Positions 1 through 7,858 of a stretch of DNA of 13,127 bases are shown here, one piece after another. Each line of letters starts with the position of its first letter. Position 1 is the stretch's first letter. The notes below the pieces were generated by a model. The model made no database searches, was not told where the DNA came from, and saw only the letters and a list, made by a program, of their open reading frames with translations. The translations under genes and the position numbers were made by a program. This DNA is from Devosia sp. (lineage in GTDB: Bacteria; Pseudomonadota; Alphaproteobacteria; Rhizobiales; Devosiaceae), in contig JAQGKG010000240.1 in the NCBI GenBank assembly GCA_028290245.1, positions 1 through 13,127 of the forward strand, written 5' to 3'.

Positions 1-1
1 T

Positions 2-1018
2 CGCAGCCGGCTCAATCTGGGCAAAGGCAACATGACCTATCAGGACGCGGTAAAGCGCCTGAGCATGGGCGGCTATATCAAGCTGCTCAACGACGACGAT
101 GGCTCGAGAGTGCTGGAACTGCATCGCGAGGACGGCCACTGCCTGCTGATCGACGAGCGGCCGCTGGGCGAAGGCGCCTTCATGACGCTGATCAGCGACG
201 TGACCGAAGCCAAGCGCACCGACACCATGCTGCACACCATCCGCCAGGAACAGCGCCTGCTGGCGCGGCGCTATCACGAGGAAAAGCTCAAGGCCGAGGC
301 GGCCAGCCGCTCCAAGACCAACTTCCTTGCCCATCTCAGCCATGACATTCGCACCCCGCTCAACCACATCATAGGCTTTGCCGAACTGATGCGGCACCAG
401 ACCTATGGCCCGCTGGGCGATGCGCGCTATGCCGACTATGTGCAGTCGATCAAAGCATCAGGCGAAGGCTTGCTGGCGAGCTTTGCCACCATCCTCGATC
501 TTGCCGAACTTGAAGGCGGGCAGAAGCCGATGCGCAGCGATCCGATCGATCTCGATGGGTTGATGGACAATGTGATCCAGCGGTTCAAGGCGCAGGCCAG
601 CCGGGCCGGCATCATGTTCGTGCTGGGCGAGCATAGCGACGCGGTGATCCAGGGCGACCAGTTGGGGCTGACTCGGATGATTTCCAATATCATCGAGAAC
701 GCCCTGCGCTTCACGCCATCGGGCGGGCAGGTCAAGCTGGCTGCGTTTGCAGCCCGCGACGGGGTGGTGATCGAAATAACCGACACCGGCCTCGGCATGA
801 CCGAAGACCGCCTCGCCAGCCTGTCACAGCCCTTCGCGCTAGGCGACGCAACGTTCACCCGCGAAGGCGTGGGCCCGGGCCTGGGGATTTCGATTTCGCG
901 CGCGATTGCCGAGTTGAGCGGGGGAAATTTGGCCATCGACTCGACGCCGATGATCGGGACCACCGTGGCGATATCGTTGCCGTTGGCGCGGAGTATGAGC
1001 GTGCAGGCCGCGGAGTAA
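2..1018 (+). CDS. PAS/HisKA sensor histidine kinase, 5'-truncated by the window edge
   Basis: The frame is open from base 2, so the gene starts outside the window and the first visible Met (base 32) is probably internal. 338 residues are visible. In order they show the tail of a PAS domain (FMTLISDVTEAKR), a short charged helical linker, a HisKA dimerisation domain with the phosphoacceptor His in SHDIRTPLN (codon 341-343), and a HATPase domain with an N-box (NIIENALRF), a G1 box (DTGLGM) and a G2 box (GPGLGISISRAI). No receiver domain follows and no membrane segment is visible in this part. The helix after the His box, with GPLGDARYADYVQSI, resembles the alphaproteobacterial PleC/DivJ/PdhS style of dimerisation domain; that subfamily placement is inference. 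The gene converges on glnE with three bases between stops. Its signal and partner regulator cannot be told from here. Kinase identity is very secure. Confidence 0.93.
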   Translation, partial: RSRLNLGKGNMTYQDAVKRLSMGGYIKLLNDDDGSRVLELHREDGHCLLIDERPLGEGAFMTLISDVTEAKRTDTMLHTIRQEQRLLARRYHEEKLKAEAASRSKTNFLAHLSHDIRTPLNHIIGFAELMRHQTYGPLGDARYADYVQSIKASGEGLLASFATILDLAELEGGQKPMRSDPIDLDGLMDNVIQRFKAQASRAGIMFVLGEHSDAVIQGDQLGLTRMISNIIENALRFTPSGGQVKLAAFAARDGVVIEITDTGLGMTEDRLASLSQPFALGDATFTREGVGPGLGISISRAIAELSGGNLAIDSTPMIGTTVAISLPLARSMSVQAAE

Positions 1019-1021
1019 GCG

Positions 1022-3904
1022 CTACAATCCCTGCGCCGTTTCATACCATTTCGCCGACGCTGCGCTGACCTCTTCGCGCATGGTCTTGAGATCCAGTTCA
1101 AGCAATTCAAAGCTCGGGTAATGCGTCAGGCCGGCCAGCAATTCTTTGAACGCGTTGGTCCAGGCTTCGTGCTTGAATGGGCTGACCAGGGCCGAGCTCA
1201 TCACCTGCAGCACCGTCGAGTAGATCTCGTGGATTTCGGCGAGTCGGGCGCCTTCGGGTACCAGTTTCGTCTCGGCCAAGCGCGATAGTACGCGGGCGGT
1301 CAGGGCTTGTGGCAGGCCCACGGTTTGGCCTGCCAGCAATTGCGCTGACTGGGCGATGAATTCGAGATCGACGAGGCCACCTTCGGCGAGCTTGAGATCG
1401 AAAGGGTGCCGGGCCGGGCGTTCCTTGGCCATCAACCCGCGCATGGTGACGACGTCTTCGACGATCTTGCCGGCTTCGCGATGGCGGTTCATCACTTCGG
1501 CAATGGCGGCGTCGACCTCGTGGCCGAATTGGCCATCCGAGGCGATGACGCGGGCGCGGCTGAGGGCGAGGTGTTCCCAGGTCCAGGCGTTGTCGCGGTG
1601 ATAAGCGCGGAAGCCGGAGAGGCTGGTGGCGAGCGGGCCGGCATTGCCCGAGGGGCGCAGCCCCATGTCGGCCTCGTAGAGCACGCCTTCGCCGGTGGGC
1701 GAGGTGACGGCGGCAACGAGGCGCTGGGTCAGGCGGGTGTAGTAGTGGTTGGTGGTCAACGGCTTGTCGCCATCGGACTCGGCGTCCGGCGCGTCATACA
1801 GCAGGATGAAATCGAGGTCGGAGGTGATGGTCATTTCGCGGCTGGCCATCTTGCCGAAAGCCAGCAGGGCAACTTTGCCGCCGGCCAGTTTACCGTGCCG
1901 ACGCTCAAATTCTACGCGGACGCTATCGAACAGTCGGTGCACCAGCGTTTCGGCGAGCGCAGTGAACTGCTCCCCTGCCCCGGTGGCGCTGACGGTGCCA
2001 GACAGCAGCCCGGCGGCGATCAGGAACTTCTGCTCCTGGCCGATGATGCGAGCGCGGTCGATGATTTCCTCATAGGAGCGCGCTTCGGCAAGGAAGGCGT
2101 CGACCTTGGCGATCAGCACGTCACGATGGGTGACGTCATTGGCAAAAGCCGGATCGATCAACCCGTCCATGACGTGGGCGCGGTGGATCACCGCCTCGGA
2201 CATGCGGGGCGCCGAAGCCATGAGTTGCACCAGCAGGGTGCGCAGGTTGGCGTGGCTGCGCAGCAGGGCGAATAGCTGCACGCCAGTCGGCAGACGCGAC
2301 AGGAAATCATCGAACTTGGCGAGCGCTTCGTCGGCATTGCCCGCGTTGCTCAACGTGGTCAGGAGTGCCGGCAGCAATTCGGTGAGATGCGCCCGGGCAG
2401 CCGAGGCGCGGGTGGCGGGATAGCTGCCATAGTGCCACTTGCGGACCGTCTCGATGGTTTTCGACGGATTGGCGAAGCCCATGGCGGACAGGGTTTCGAC
2501 AGTGCCAGGATCGTCGTCGCTGCCGGTGAAAACCAGATTACCTTCGCCGCTGCCGAGGCTTTCGCCTTCGGTGAACAGCTCGGAGTAATAGCCGACGACG
2601 CGTTCGAGCGCGGCGCGGTAGTTGCTCTCGAACTGGCGCAGATCGGGCTCACCCATCAGGCGGCCAACGATGGCGACTTCGGCCGATGAAGCAGGCATAA
2701 CGTGGGTCTGCTCGTCACGCAGCATCTGCAGGCGGTTCTCGACGGCGCGGAGGAACCAGTAAGTCTGGGTCAGCTCGGTTGCGGCACGCGGCGTGATCCA
2801 GTTGGCATCGGCCAAAGCTGCAAGGGCATGCGCGGTCGGCTTGACGCGGAGGGTTTTGTCGCGGCCACCGGCGATGAGTTGCTGGGTCTGGGTGAAAAAC
2901 TCGATCTCGCGAATGCCGCCTCGGCCGAGCTTGACGTTGTGGCCTTCGACGCGAATGTCGCCGACGTTCTTGGAGATATTGATCTGGCGCTTCATCGCCT
3001 GGATATCGGCGATGGTGGCGAAGTCGAGGTGCTTGCGCCAGACGTAGGGGGCCAGTTCGCGGAGGAAGGCCTCGCCGACGCGCTTGTCGCCGGCACAGGC
3101 GCGGGCCTTGATCCAGGCGGCGCGCTCCCAATTCTGGCCGCGGCTTTCGTAATAGGCCAGTGCGGCTTCGAACGAGATCGCAACCGGGGTAGAACCGGGG
3201 TCGGGGCGCAGGCGCAAGTCTGTGCGGAACACATAGCCATGGGCCTGACGGTCTTCCATCAGGCCGACCAGCTTTTGCACGATGCGTGAGTAGATTTTGG
3301 TGGCTTCGCTGGGGTCGGCCAGCACGCCTTTTTCGAGATCGTAAAACACCACGATGTCGATATCGGAGGAGTAGTTGAGCTCCTGGCCGCCATGCTTGCC
3401 GAGGGCGAAGATGGCGAGGCCGGAATTGGCGGCGGTAGCCTCGCTGGCCGGGATGGTCAGTTGGCCCTTGTCGGCGGCTTGGCGCATCAAGAGGTTGAGC
3501 GCGGCGTCGAGAGCGGCGTCGGCGAGATCGGATAGCGCTGCGGTAGATTGCGCCGTGGTCCAGCCACCGCCGGTTTCGGCGATTGCGGCCAGCAAAGCCG
3601 TGCGGCCCTTGGCGATGCGTAGCACGGGCGCCAGCGCTTCCTCGGTGGTGGCAGTGCTGCCGAGGGTATCGACGATGTCGATGATATCGGTGAAGGCGCC
3701 ATCGGCCGTATCGGCCAGCGTGGCAATCAGCCACTCGGCATTGTGCTGCGCCAACTCAAGCAAATAGGGCGCAGATTCCAGCAGCGGCGCCAGCGTGGGG
3801 CGATAGGCGGTCAACGCGGCCTGCTGGTCGGACGGCAATTCGGCCAGCCACGCATCAAAGCGCGGCGTGTCGATGGACGGCAGTGGGTTCAGCAATATGA
3901 CCAT
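1022..3904 (-). CDS. glnE: Bifunctional glutamine synthetase adenylyltransferase/adenylyl-removing enzyme
   Basis: GlnE adds AMP to, or removes it from, the adenylylation-site tyrosine of glutamine synthetase under control of PII and glutamine, tuning ammonium assimilation in the cytoplasm. The 960 residues match the family's usual length (about 950-990) and show two nucleotidyltransferase halves. The N-terminal half has GKHGGQELNYSSDID near residues 169-183, DLRLRPDPGS near 228 and GGIREIEF near 328. The C-terminal half has GKMASREMTITSDLD near 683-697, DMGLRPSGNAG near 745 and GGLVDLEF near 841. By family knowledge the N-terminal half deadenylylates and the C-terminal half adenylylates; both SDxD metal-binding motifs are intact. 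The ATG at 3904 is the only reasonable Met, but the bases before it are pyrimidine-rich with no visible Shine-Dalgarno. It lies 37 bases after the upstream kinase gene, so it is probably co-transcribed with it. Confidence 0.97.
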   Translation of the reverse strand: MVILLNPLPSIDTPRFDAWLAELPSDQQAALTAYRPTLAPLLESAPYLLELAQHNAEWLIATLADTADGAFTDIIDIVDTLGSTATTEEALAPVLRIAKGRTALLAAIAETGGGWTTAQSTAALSDLADAALDAALNLLMRQAADKGQLTIPASEATAANSGLAIFALGKHGGQELNYSSDIDIVVFYDLEKGVLADPSEATKIYSRIVQKLVGLMEDRQAHGYVFRTDLRLRPDPGSTPVAISFEAALAYYESRGQNWERAAWIKARACAGDKRVGEAFLRELAPYVWRKHLDFATIADIQAMKRQINISKNVGDIRVEGHNVKLGRGGIREIEFFTQTQQLIAGGRDKTLRVKPTAHALAALADANWITPRAATELTQTYWFLRAVENRLQMLRDEQTHVMPASSAEVAIVGRLMGEPDLRQFESNYRAALERVVGYYSELFTEGESLGSGEGNLVFTGSDDDPGTVETLSAMGFANPSKTIETVRKWHYGSYPATRASAARAHLTELLPALLTTLSNAGNADEALAKFDDFLSRLPTGVQLFALLRSHANLRTLLVQLMASAPRMSEAVIHRAHVMDGLIDPAFANDVTHRDVLIAKVDAFLAEARSYEEIIDRARIIGQEQKFLIAAGLLSGTVSATGAGEQFTALAETLVHRLFDSVRVEFERRHGKLAGGKVALLAFGKMASREMTITSDLDFILLYDAPDAESDGDKPLTTNHYYTRLTQRLVAAVTSPTGEGVLYEADMGLRPSGNAGPLATSLSGFRAYHRDNAWTWEHLALSRARVIASDGQFGHEVDAAIAEVMNRHREAGKIVEDVVTMRGLMAKERPARHPFDLKLAEGGLVDLEFIAQSAQLLAGQTVGLPQALTARVLSRLAETKLVPEGARLAEIHEIYSTVLQVMSSALVSPFKHEAWTNAFKELLAGLTHYPSFELLELDLKTMREEVSAASAKWYETAQGL

Positions 3905-3941
3905 GAGGGAGGGATAGCGCGGGGAGGCAATTGGGGCAAGC

Positions 3942-5366
3942 TCACGCCCCCGGCAGATCGATCACTGCTCGTACACCCGGCGCGTTGTCTTCGATGCGGA
4001 AGCTGCCGCCGTGCAGGCCGGTGACGGCGTTGACCAGCGACAGGCCCAAGCCAGAGCCAGTTTCGGAGCGACTTTTTTCGAGGCGGACGAAGCGTTGCAG
4101 AACGCGGGTACGGTCTTCGACGGGAATACCGGGGCCGTTATCGGCCACTTCGATCAGCACGCGATTGCCGTCTCGTCGCAGGCTGATGGCGATGCGCCCC
4201 TGCCCTTGGCCTTCCGGCTTGGCGTATTTGACAGCGTTTTCGAGCAGGTTGACCATGGCTTGGCCGATCAGCTCGCGATTGGCGTGCAAACGCACGCTTG
4301 GCTCGATGGCGGTCTCGACAACGATGCCTTCGTCTTCGGCCACCGGACCATACAGCTCGGCAACGTCGGCGACCACGGCGCTGACATCGACATCGGTCAG
4401 GGCACCTGACGGCGCACCGGCTTCGGCGCGGGCGATCATCAACAGGGCATTGAAGGTCTGGATCAGCCGGTCGCTCTCGGCGATGGTGGTTTCCAGCGCG
4501 CGTTGACGTGTCTCGTCGCTGGCGCCTTCGCGCAGCGCGGTTTCGGCCTGGTTGCGCAGGCGGCTCAACGGCGTTTTTAGGTCATGCGCGACATTGTCGG
4601 TGACCTCCTTGAGGCCTTGCAGCAGTTGCTCTATGCGGTCGAGCATGGCGTTGAGATTGGTGGCGAGGCCGTCGAATTCGTCATTGCGCTTGGTGACCGG
4701 CACGCGCTCGCTAAGATTGCCGGACATGATCTTGGTCGAAGTATCGCGGATGGTGTCGATGCGCTTGAGCACGCGACGCGCGGTGACGCCGCCGGCGATG
4801 ATCGAGAACACCATGATGCCGAGCACGCCGAACAGGAAGCTCTGCACGATGATGGCGGAGAAGCCGCGCCGCTCGACCACGTCGCGACCGACCACCAGCC
4901 GCATGCCATTTTCGAGGACTATCGAGCGCACCACGGCGAAGCCGGACTTCGGCGGCGGTCCGGCGCCGGGAGGTGCGTTCTCGTCGGGCGGATCGATGAA
5001 CGGATTGGCGCGCTCATAGTCGAAGCTGTAAATGCCCGGTTCGATCAGCACATTGGCAGGCACGTCGGTGACATTGCCGAGCAGAAACTGGCCGGTGGCA
5101 TCGCCGAGATAATAGACGCCGGGACCGGGAGAACTGGCGACACGCTGCAAGGCAAAGGCCAGCGCGCGGACGCCCTGATTGGCTTCGATGCGCTGGAACA
5201 CCCGCACTTCGCGATCGATGTCATTGGCCTGCTGACGCTGGATCTGGACGCTGGACTGCCAGGTGATGAAGGCCAGCAGCAGAATGGCAAACAGCGAAAA
5301 GATCAGGATGAACGTTGCCGTCAGCCTGACCGTCGAGGTGCGCCAGAGTTGCCAGAAACGGTTCAA
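3942..5366 (-). CDS. Membrane sensor histidine kinase with HAMP domain, partner of the adjacent OmpR-type regulator
   Basis: 474 residues if the TTG at 5366 is the start. Segments in order: membrane helix about 14-36; a periplasmic sensor stretch about 37-167 with a Pro-rich part (PPDENAPPGAGPPP); second membrane helix about 169-193; HAMP about 194-250; HisKA with His261 in AHDLKTPLSRLR (codon 4584-4586); N-box LLENAVKY about 374-381; G1 box DNGPGIP 409-415; G2 box GSGLGL 437-442. All catalytic boxes are intact. The start follows the regulator's stop by only three bases and lies in the same frame. The only possible initiators near there are TTG and the rarer ATT, which suggests translational coupling to the regulator. 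The periplasmic domain is not one I recognise, so the signal is unknown. The place next to degP hints at envelope sensing (inference only). Confidence 0.94.
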   Translation of the reverse strand: MNRFWQLWRTSTVRLTATFILIFSLFAILLLAFITWQSSVQIQRQQANDIDREVRVFQRIEANQGVRALAFALQRVASSPGPGVYYLGDATGQFLLGNVTDVPANVLIEPGIYSFDYERANPFIDPPDENAPPGAGPPPKSGFAVVRSIVLENGMRLVVGRDVVERRGFSAIIVQSFLFGVLGIMVFSIIAGGVTARRVLKRIDTIRDTSTKIMSGNLSERVPVTKRNDEFDGLATNLNAMLDRIEQLLQGLKEVTDNVAHDLKTPLSRLRNQAETALREGASDETRQRALETTIAESDRLIQTFNALLMIARAEAGAPSGALTDVDVSAVVADVAELYGPVAEDEGIVVETAIEPSVRLHANRELIGQAMVNLLENAVKYAKPEGQGQGRIAISLRRDGNRVLIEVADNGPGIPVEDRTRVLQRFVRLEKSRSETGSGLGLSLVNAVTGLHGGSFRIEDNAPGVRAVIDLPGA

Positions 5367-5369
5367 AAT

Positions 5370-6041
5370 CTACTCGCGGATCATATAGCCGGCGCCGCGC
5401 ACGGTTTGCAGCAGCGGCGTGGCATGGCCCTTGTCGATCTTAGAGCGCAGGCGGGACATATGGACGTCGATGACGTTGGTCTGGGGGTCGAAGTGATAGT
5501 CCCAGACGTTTTCGAGCAGCATGGTGCGGGTCACCACCTTGCCGGCGTTCTTCATCAGGTATTCGAGCAGGCGGAATTCACGCGGCTGCAGCAGGATGGT
5601 CTCGCCATCGCGCTCAACCTTGCGGGAGAGCCGGTCGAGGCTAAGGCCGGCCACTTCGTAGGCGGTTGCGGCTTCGGACGGGCTGGAGCGGCGGGCGAGC
5701 ACTTCGACGCGGGCGAGCAGTTCGGCGAAAGCGTAGGGCTTGGTGAGGTAGTCGTCGCCGCCGGCGCGCAGGCCGGTGACGCGATCATCGACCTCGCCCA
5801 GTGCCGAGAGAATGAGAACTGGGGTCTTGTCGCCTTCGGCGCGCAGCGACTCGACGATGGACAAGCCATCGCGGCGCGGCAGCATGCGATCGACGATCAG
5901 GACTTCGTAGTCCATGCCGGTGGCCATAGCATAACCGGTTTCGCCGTCGGCAGCGTGGTGGGTGATGTGGCCGGCCTCGTCGAGGGCCTGGATCAGGTAG
6001 CTGGCAGCCTCGCGGTCGTCCTCGATCAGCAAAATCTTCAT
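5370..6041 (-). CDS. OmpR/PhoB-family response regulator
   Basis: 223 residues, the standard length for the family. The receiver domain (1-118) has the acidic pair Asp8/Asp9, phosphoacceptor Asp51 in LIVDRMLP (codon 5889-5891), Ser79 in the conserved Thr/Ser position and Lys101 in LTKPYAF. The winged-helix DNA-binding domain occupies about 125-223, with LQPREFRLLEYLMKN and a C-terminal TVRGAGYMIRE wing. It ends in TAG, and the kinase TTG follows after three bases, so the two form a two-component pair. The ATG at 6041 is preceded by a G-rich stretch (about 6045-6052) but only a weak ribosome site. A terminator upstream separates it from degP, so a promoter is expected within 6042-6078 or transcription relies on read-through. 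The target genes are unknown; autoregulation and control of degP are both plausible. Confidence 0.95.
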   Translation of the reverse strand: MKILLIEDDREAASYLIQALDEAGHITHHAADGETGYAMATGMDYEVLIVDRMLPRRDGLSIVESLRAEGDKTPVLILSALGEVDDRVTGLRAGGDDYLTKPYAFAELLARVEVLARRSSPSEAATAYEVAGLSLDRLSRKVERDGETILLQPREFRLLEYLMKNAGKVVTRTMLLENVWDYHFDPQTNVIDVHMSRLRSKIDKGHATPLLQTVRGAGYMIRE

Positions 6042-6078
6042 CGGAGCCCCCGAGGCGACATATGCAGCTTATACTCAG

Positions 6079-6108
6079 AAAAAGTAACCCCGGGGAATGT
6101 CCCCGGGG
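6079..6108 (-). terminator. Intrinsic terminator downstream of degP
   Basis: On the minus strand, 10 bases after the degP TAA, there is a perfect 9-bp GC-rich stem (CCCCGGGGA / TCCCCGGGG; arms at 6100-6108 and 6088-6096) around a 3-base loop, followed by TTAC and then five T (6079-6083). This is the classical rho-independent layout. Each arm contains the self-complementary octamer CCCCGGGG. The plus-strand side lacks a comparable T run, so it should act for degP only. Confidence 0.88.
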
Positions 6109-6117
6109 CTGTTTGGC

Positions 6118-7683
6118 TTACTCGCTCAGCGGCAGGCCGATGAACGTGTCGCGGCCGTCGCGGCTGGCCTTGACGAGGGCGGTATTGCGCCCCTGTGTCT
6201 TGACCGCGGCAATGGCTGCCTCGAACTCGTCGAGCGTGGCTACCGGCGTATTGTTGACCTCGAGGATCGCGTCGCCAACGGCGAGACCCTTCTTGGCTGC
6301 AGCCGATTCAGGATCGACATCCTGGACCAGCAGGCCGCCGTTGCCATCGGAATTCGGCACTAGCGTCAGGCCGACCGAGGATTCAGCAGGGACGGCTGCC
6401 GGCGGAACCGGTGCAGCTGGCTCGTCAGCCTTGGCGAGGGCCGCTTCATCCAGCTTGCCCAGCTTGACCGAGAGCTTGGTTTCGGCGCCATCGCGCCACA
6501 CGGTCAGCTCGACGGTGGAGTCGGGCGACTTGCCAGCAATGGTGCGGCTCAGGTCGAGTGCGTCATCGATCGGATCGCCATCGACGGCGGTGACGATGTC
6601 GCCGGACTTAATGCCGGCCGGACCAGCAGGACCGTCTTCAGCGATGGTGCTGATGATGGCGCCCTTGGCGTCCTTGAGGCCAACGCCATCGGCGATGTCA
6701 CGCGAAACGTCCTGGATGCCGACGCCGAGGTAGCCACGCGTTACGGTACCGCTCTTGACCAGCTGGTCGACGATGCCCTTGACGGTTGCTGCCGGGATAG
6801 CAAAAGCAATGCCGACATTACCACCGTTCGGCGAATAGATGGCGGTGTTTACGCCGACCACTTCACCCTTGGTGTTAAACGCAGGACCACCCGAGTTGCC
6901 CGTATTGACGGCAGCGTCGATCTGCAGGAAATCACCGTAATTCGAGCCGCCGATGTTGCGACCCTGACCGGAGATGACACCGACAGTCACAGTGCCGCCG
7001 AGACCGAAGGGGTTACCCACGGCAACGACCCAGTCGCCAACGCGGCTCTGCTCGGTTTCGAAGCTGACGAACGGCAGGTCGGTGCCTTCGATCTTGAGCA
7101 CGGCCAAATCGGTACGCTCGTCGGTGCCGACGATTTTAGCGACCTGTTCGGTGCCGTCTTCAAACACGACGGTTACCTTGGTGGCGTTTTCAACGACGTG
7201 ATTGTTGGTGACGATATAGCCGTCAGCCGAAACCACGAAGCCGGAACCCGCTGCCATGAACTGGCGAGGAGTTGGGGCGTCCGGAGTTGCACCGCCGCGG
7301 CCGCCAGGACCACCAGGGCCACCGCGCTCACCGAACTGGTTGAAGAAGTCCTTGAACGGATGGCCTTCTGGCAGATCGGGGAAATTGAAGTCGAAGTTGC
7401 CACCGCGGCCCTGTACCTGCTCGGGGCTTTCCTCGGCCTCCACGAGAACGGAAACGACGGCAGGTTTCACCGCATCGACGAGATCGGCAAAGCCGGCATG
7501 TGGCTGGGCATCTGCCGGCACGACGATCTGTGCAGCGTTCTGCACCTGGGCATTGGCTACTTGGGCATTGGCCACCTGGCCAGTCATCACGTATGCGGTT
7601 GAGACACCGCCGATACCCACCAGCAGCGCCAGGGCGGATGCCCCCAGCAGGCTTCTGGTGCGCTTCATAATAGATGGGCGCAT
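6118..7683 (-). CDS. degP: Periplasmic serine endoprotease/chaperone, DegP/HtrA family (DegQ-like), two PDZ domains
   Basis: 521 residues. The ATG at 7683 is chosen because AAGGAGA lies nine bases upstream; an upstream in-frame ATG at 7767 would put 28 extra residues before the signal peptide. Residues 6-40 look like a signal peptide (MKRTR, then a hydrophobic core ending in an ANA-type cleavage site), followed by a VANAQ duplication. The trypsin-like domain has catalytic His162 (TNNHVVENA), Asp192 (ERTDLAVLKI) and Ser264 (TGNSGGPAFN). PDZ1 is about 300-405, an Ala/Pro-rich linker 412-435, and PDZ2 about 436-518. A Gly/Pro-rich stretch (about 119-131) sits in the region of the regulatory loop before the His. 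The family degrades or refolds damaged envelope proteins as an oligomer. It probably has its own promoter in the gap after ccmH and ends at a strong terminator. DegP versus DegQ versus MucD naming is uncertain. Confidence 0.95.
   Translation of the reverse strand: MRPSIMKRTRSLLGASALALLVGIGGVSTAYVMTGQVANAQVANAQVQNAAQIVVPADAQPHAGFADLVDAVKPAVVSVLVEAEESPEQVQGRGGNFDFNFPDLPEGHPFKDFFNQFGERGGPGGPGGRGGATPDAPTPRQFMAAGSGFVVSADGYIVTNNHVVENATKVTVVFEDGTEQVAKIVGTDERTDLAVLKIEGTDLPFVSFETEQSRVGDWVVAVGNPFGLGGTVTVGVISGQGRNIGGSNYGDFLQIDAAVNTGNSGGPAFNTKGEVVGVNTAIYSPNGGNVGIAFAIPAATVKGIVDQLVKSGTVTRGYLGVGIQDVSRDIADGVGLKDAKGAIISTIAEDGPAGPAGIKSGDIVTAVDGDPIDDALDLSRTIAGKSPDSTVELTVWRDGAETKLSVKLGKLDEAALAKADEPAAPVPPAAVPAESSVGLTLVPNSDGNGGLLVQDVDPESAAAKKGLAVGDAILEVNNTPVATLDEFEAAIAAVKTQGRNTALVKASRDGRDTFIGLPLSE
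7546..7575 (-). repeat. Two-copy 15-bp tandem repeat inside degP (VANAQ-VANAQ)
   Basis: Two adjacent 15-base units (7546-7560 and 7561-7575) match at 13 of 15 positions. They encode VANAQ twice, with a degenerate third copy (VQNAAQ) beside them. The repeat lies at or just after the predicted signal-peptide cleavage site of DegP, so copy number should be tolerated. It is a likely slipped-strand length polymorphism. Confidence 0.75.
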
Positions 7684-7858
7684 TAAAATGATCTCCTTCG
7701 GCAAGCCCTCAACAGCTTGTGGGCTACTTATGGAACGACCGATCTTTCTGCGAGGTTGCGCCCACATTAAACCTTGGCAATGTTGGCGGCAGGAATGCGG
7801 CGGAGATTGTGGCGACAGTCGGCCTTCCTCCCTCGCCCTGAGGGGAGAAGTGATCAGC
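7684..7858 (-). promoter_or_regulatory. Gap between ccmH and degP, expected to hold the degP promoter
   Basis: 175 bases without a convincing gene. On the minus strand the part next to degP holds the ribosome site and an inverted repeat AGCCC/GGGCT with a 12-base loop. I cannot point to a convincing -35/-10 pair or an RpoH site. Next to the ccmH stop, at about 7825-7850, is an imperfect GC-rich inverted repeat (CTCCC...GGGAG on the minus strand, with the related CCTC...GAGG). It could act as a weak, T-less terminator for the ccm operon or be a relic of a dispersed intergenic palindrome. Confidence 0.4.
7692..7698 (-). promoter_or_regulatory. Ribosome binding site of degP
   Basis: On the minus strand, AAGGAGA precedes the ATG at 7683 by about eight bases. 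This is the strongest Shine-Dalgarno in the window, and it decides for this start over the in-frame ATGs at 7767 (upstream) and 7668 (downstream). Confidence 0.8.

Noticed and set aside
1406..2275. Plus-strand open frame of 289 codons inside glnE
   Set aside because: It is a shadow of the well-supported glnE frame, with no domain or ribosome site of its own.
4584..6143. Long plus-strand open frame (519 codons) antisense to the kinase and regulator genes
   Set aside because: Its translation is low in hydrophobic order, rich in His/Asp/Ala/Gly and matches no family. The minus strand carries two complete, motif-rich proteins here. Long antisense frames are common in GC-rich genes.
7732..7757. 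GGAAC followed 18 bases later by GTT on the plus strand, resembling an EcfG general-stress promoter
   Set aside because: It points away from degP into the antisense of ccmH where no plus-strand gene exists, and the base before GTT does not fit the consensus, so chance is the simpler explanation.
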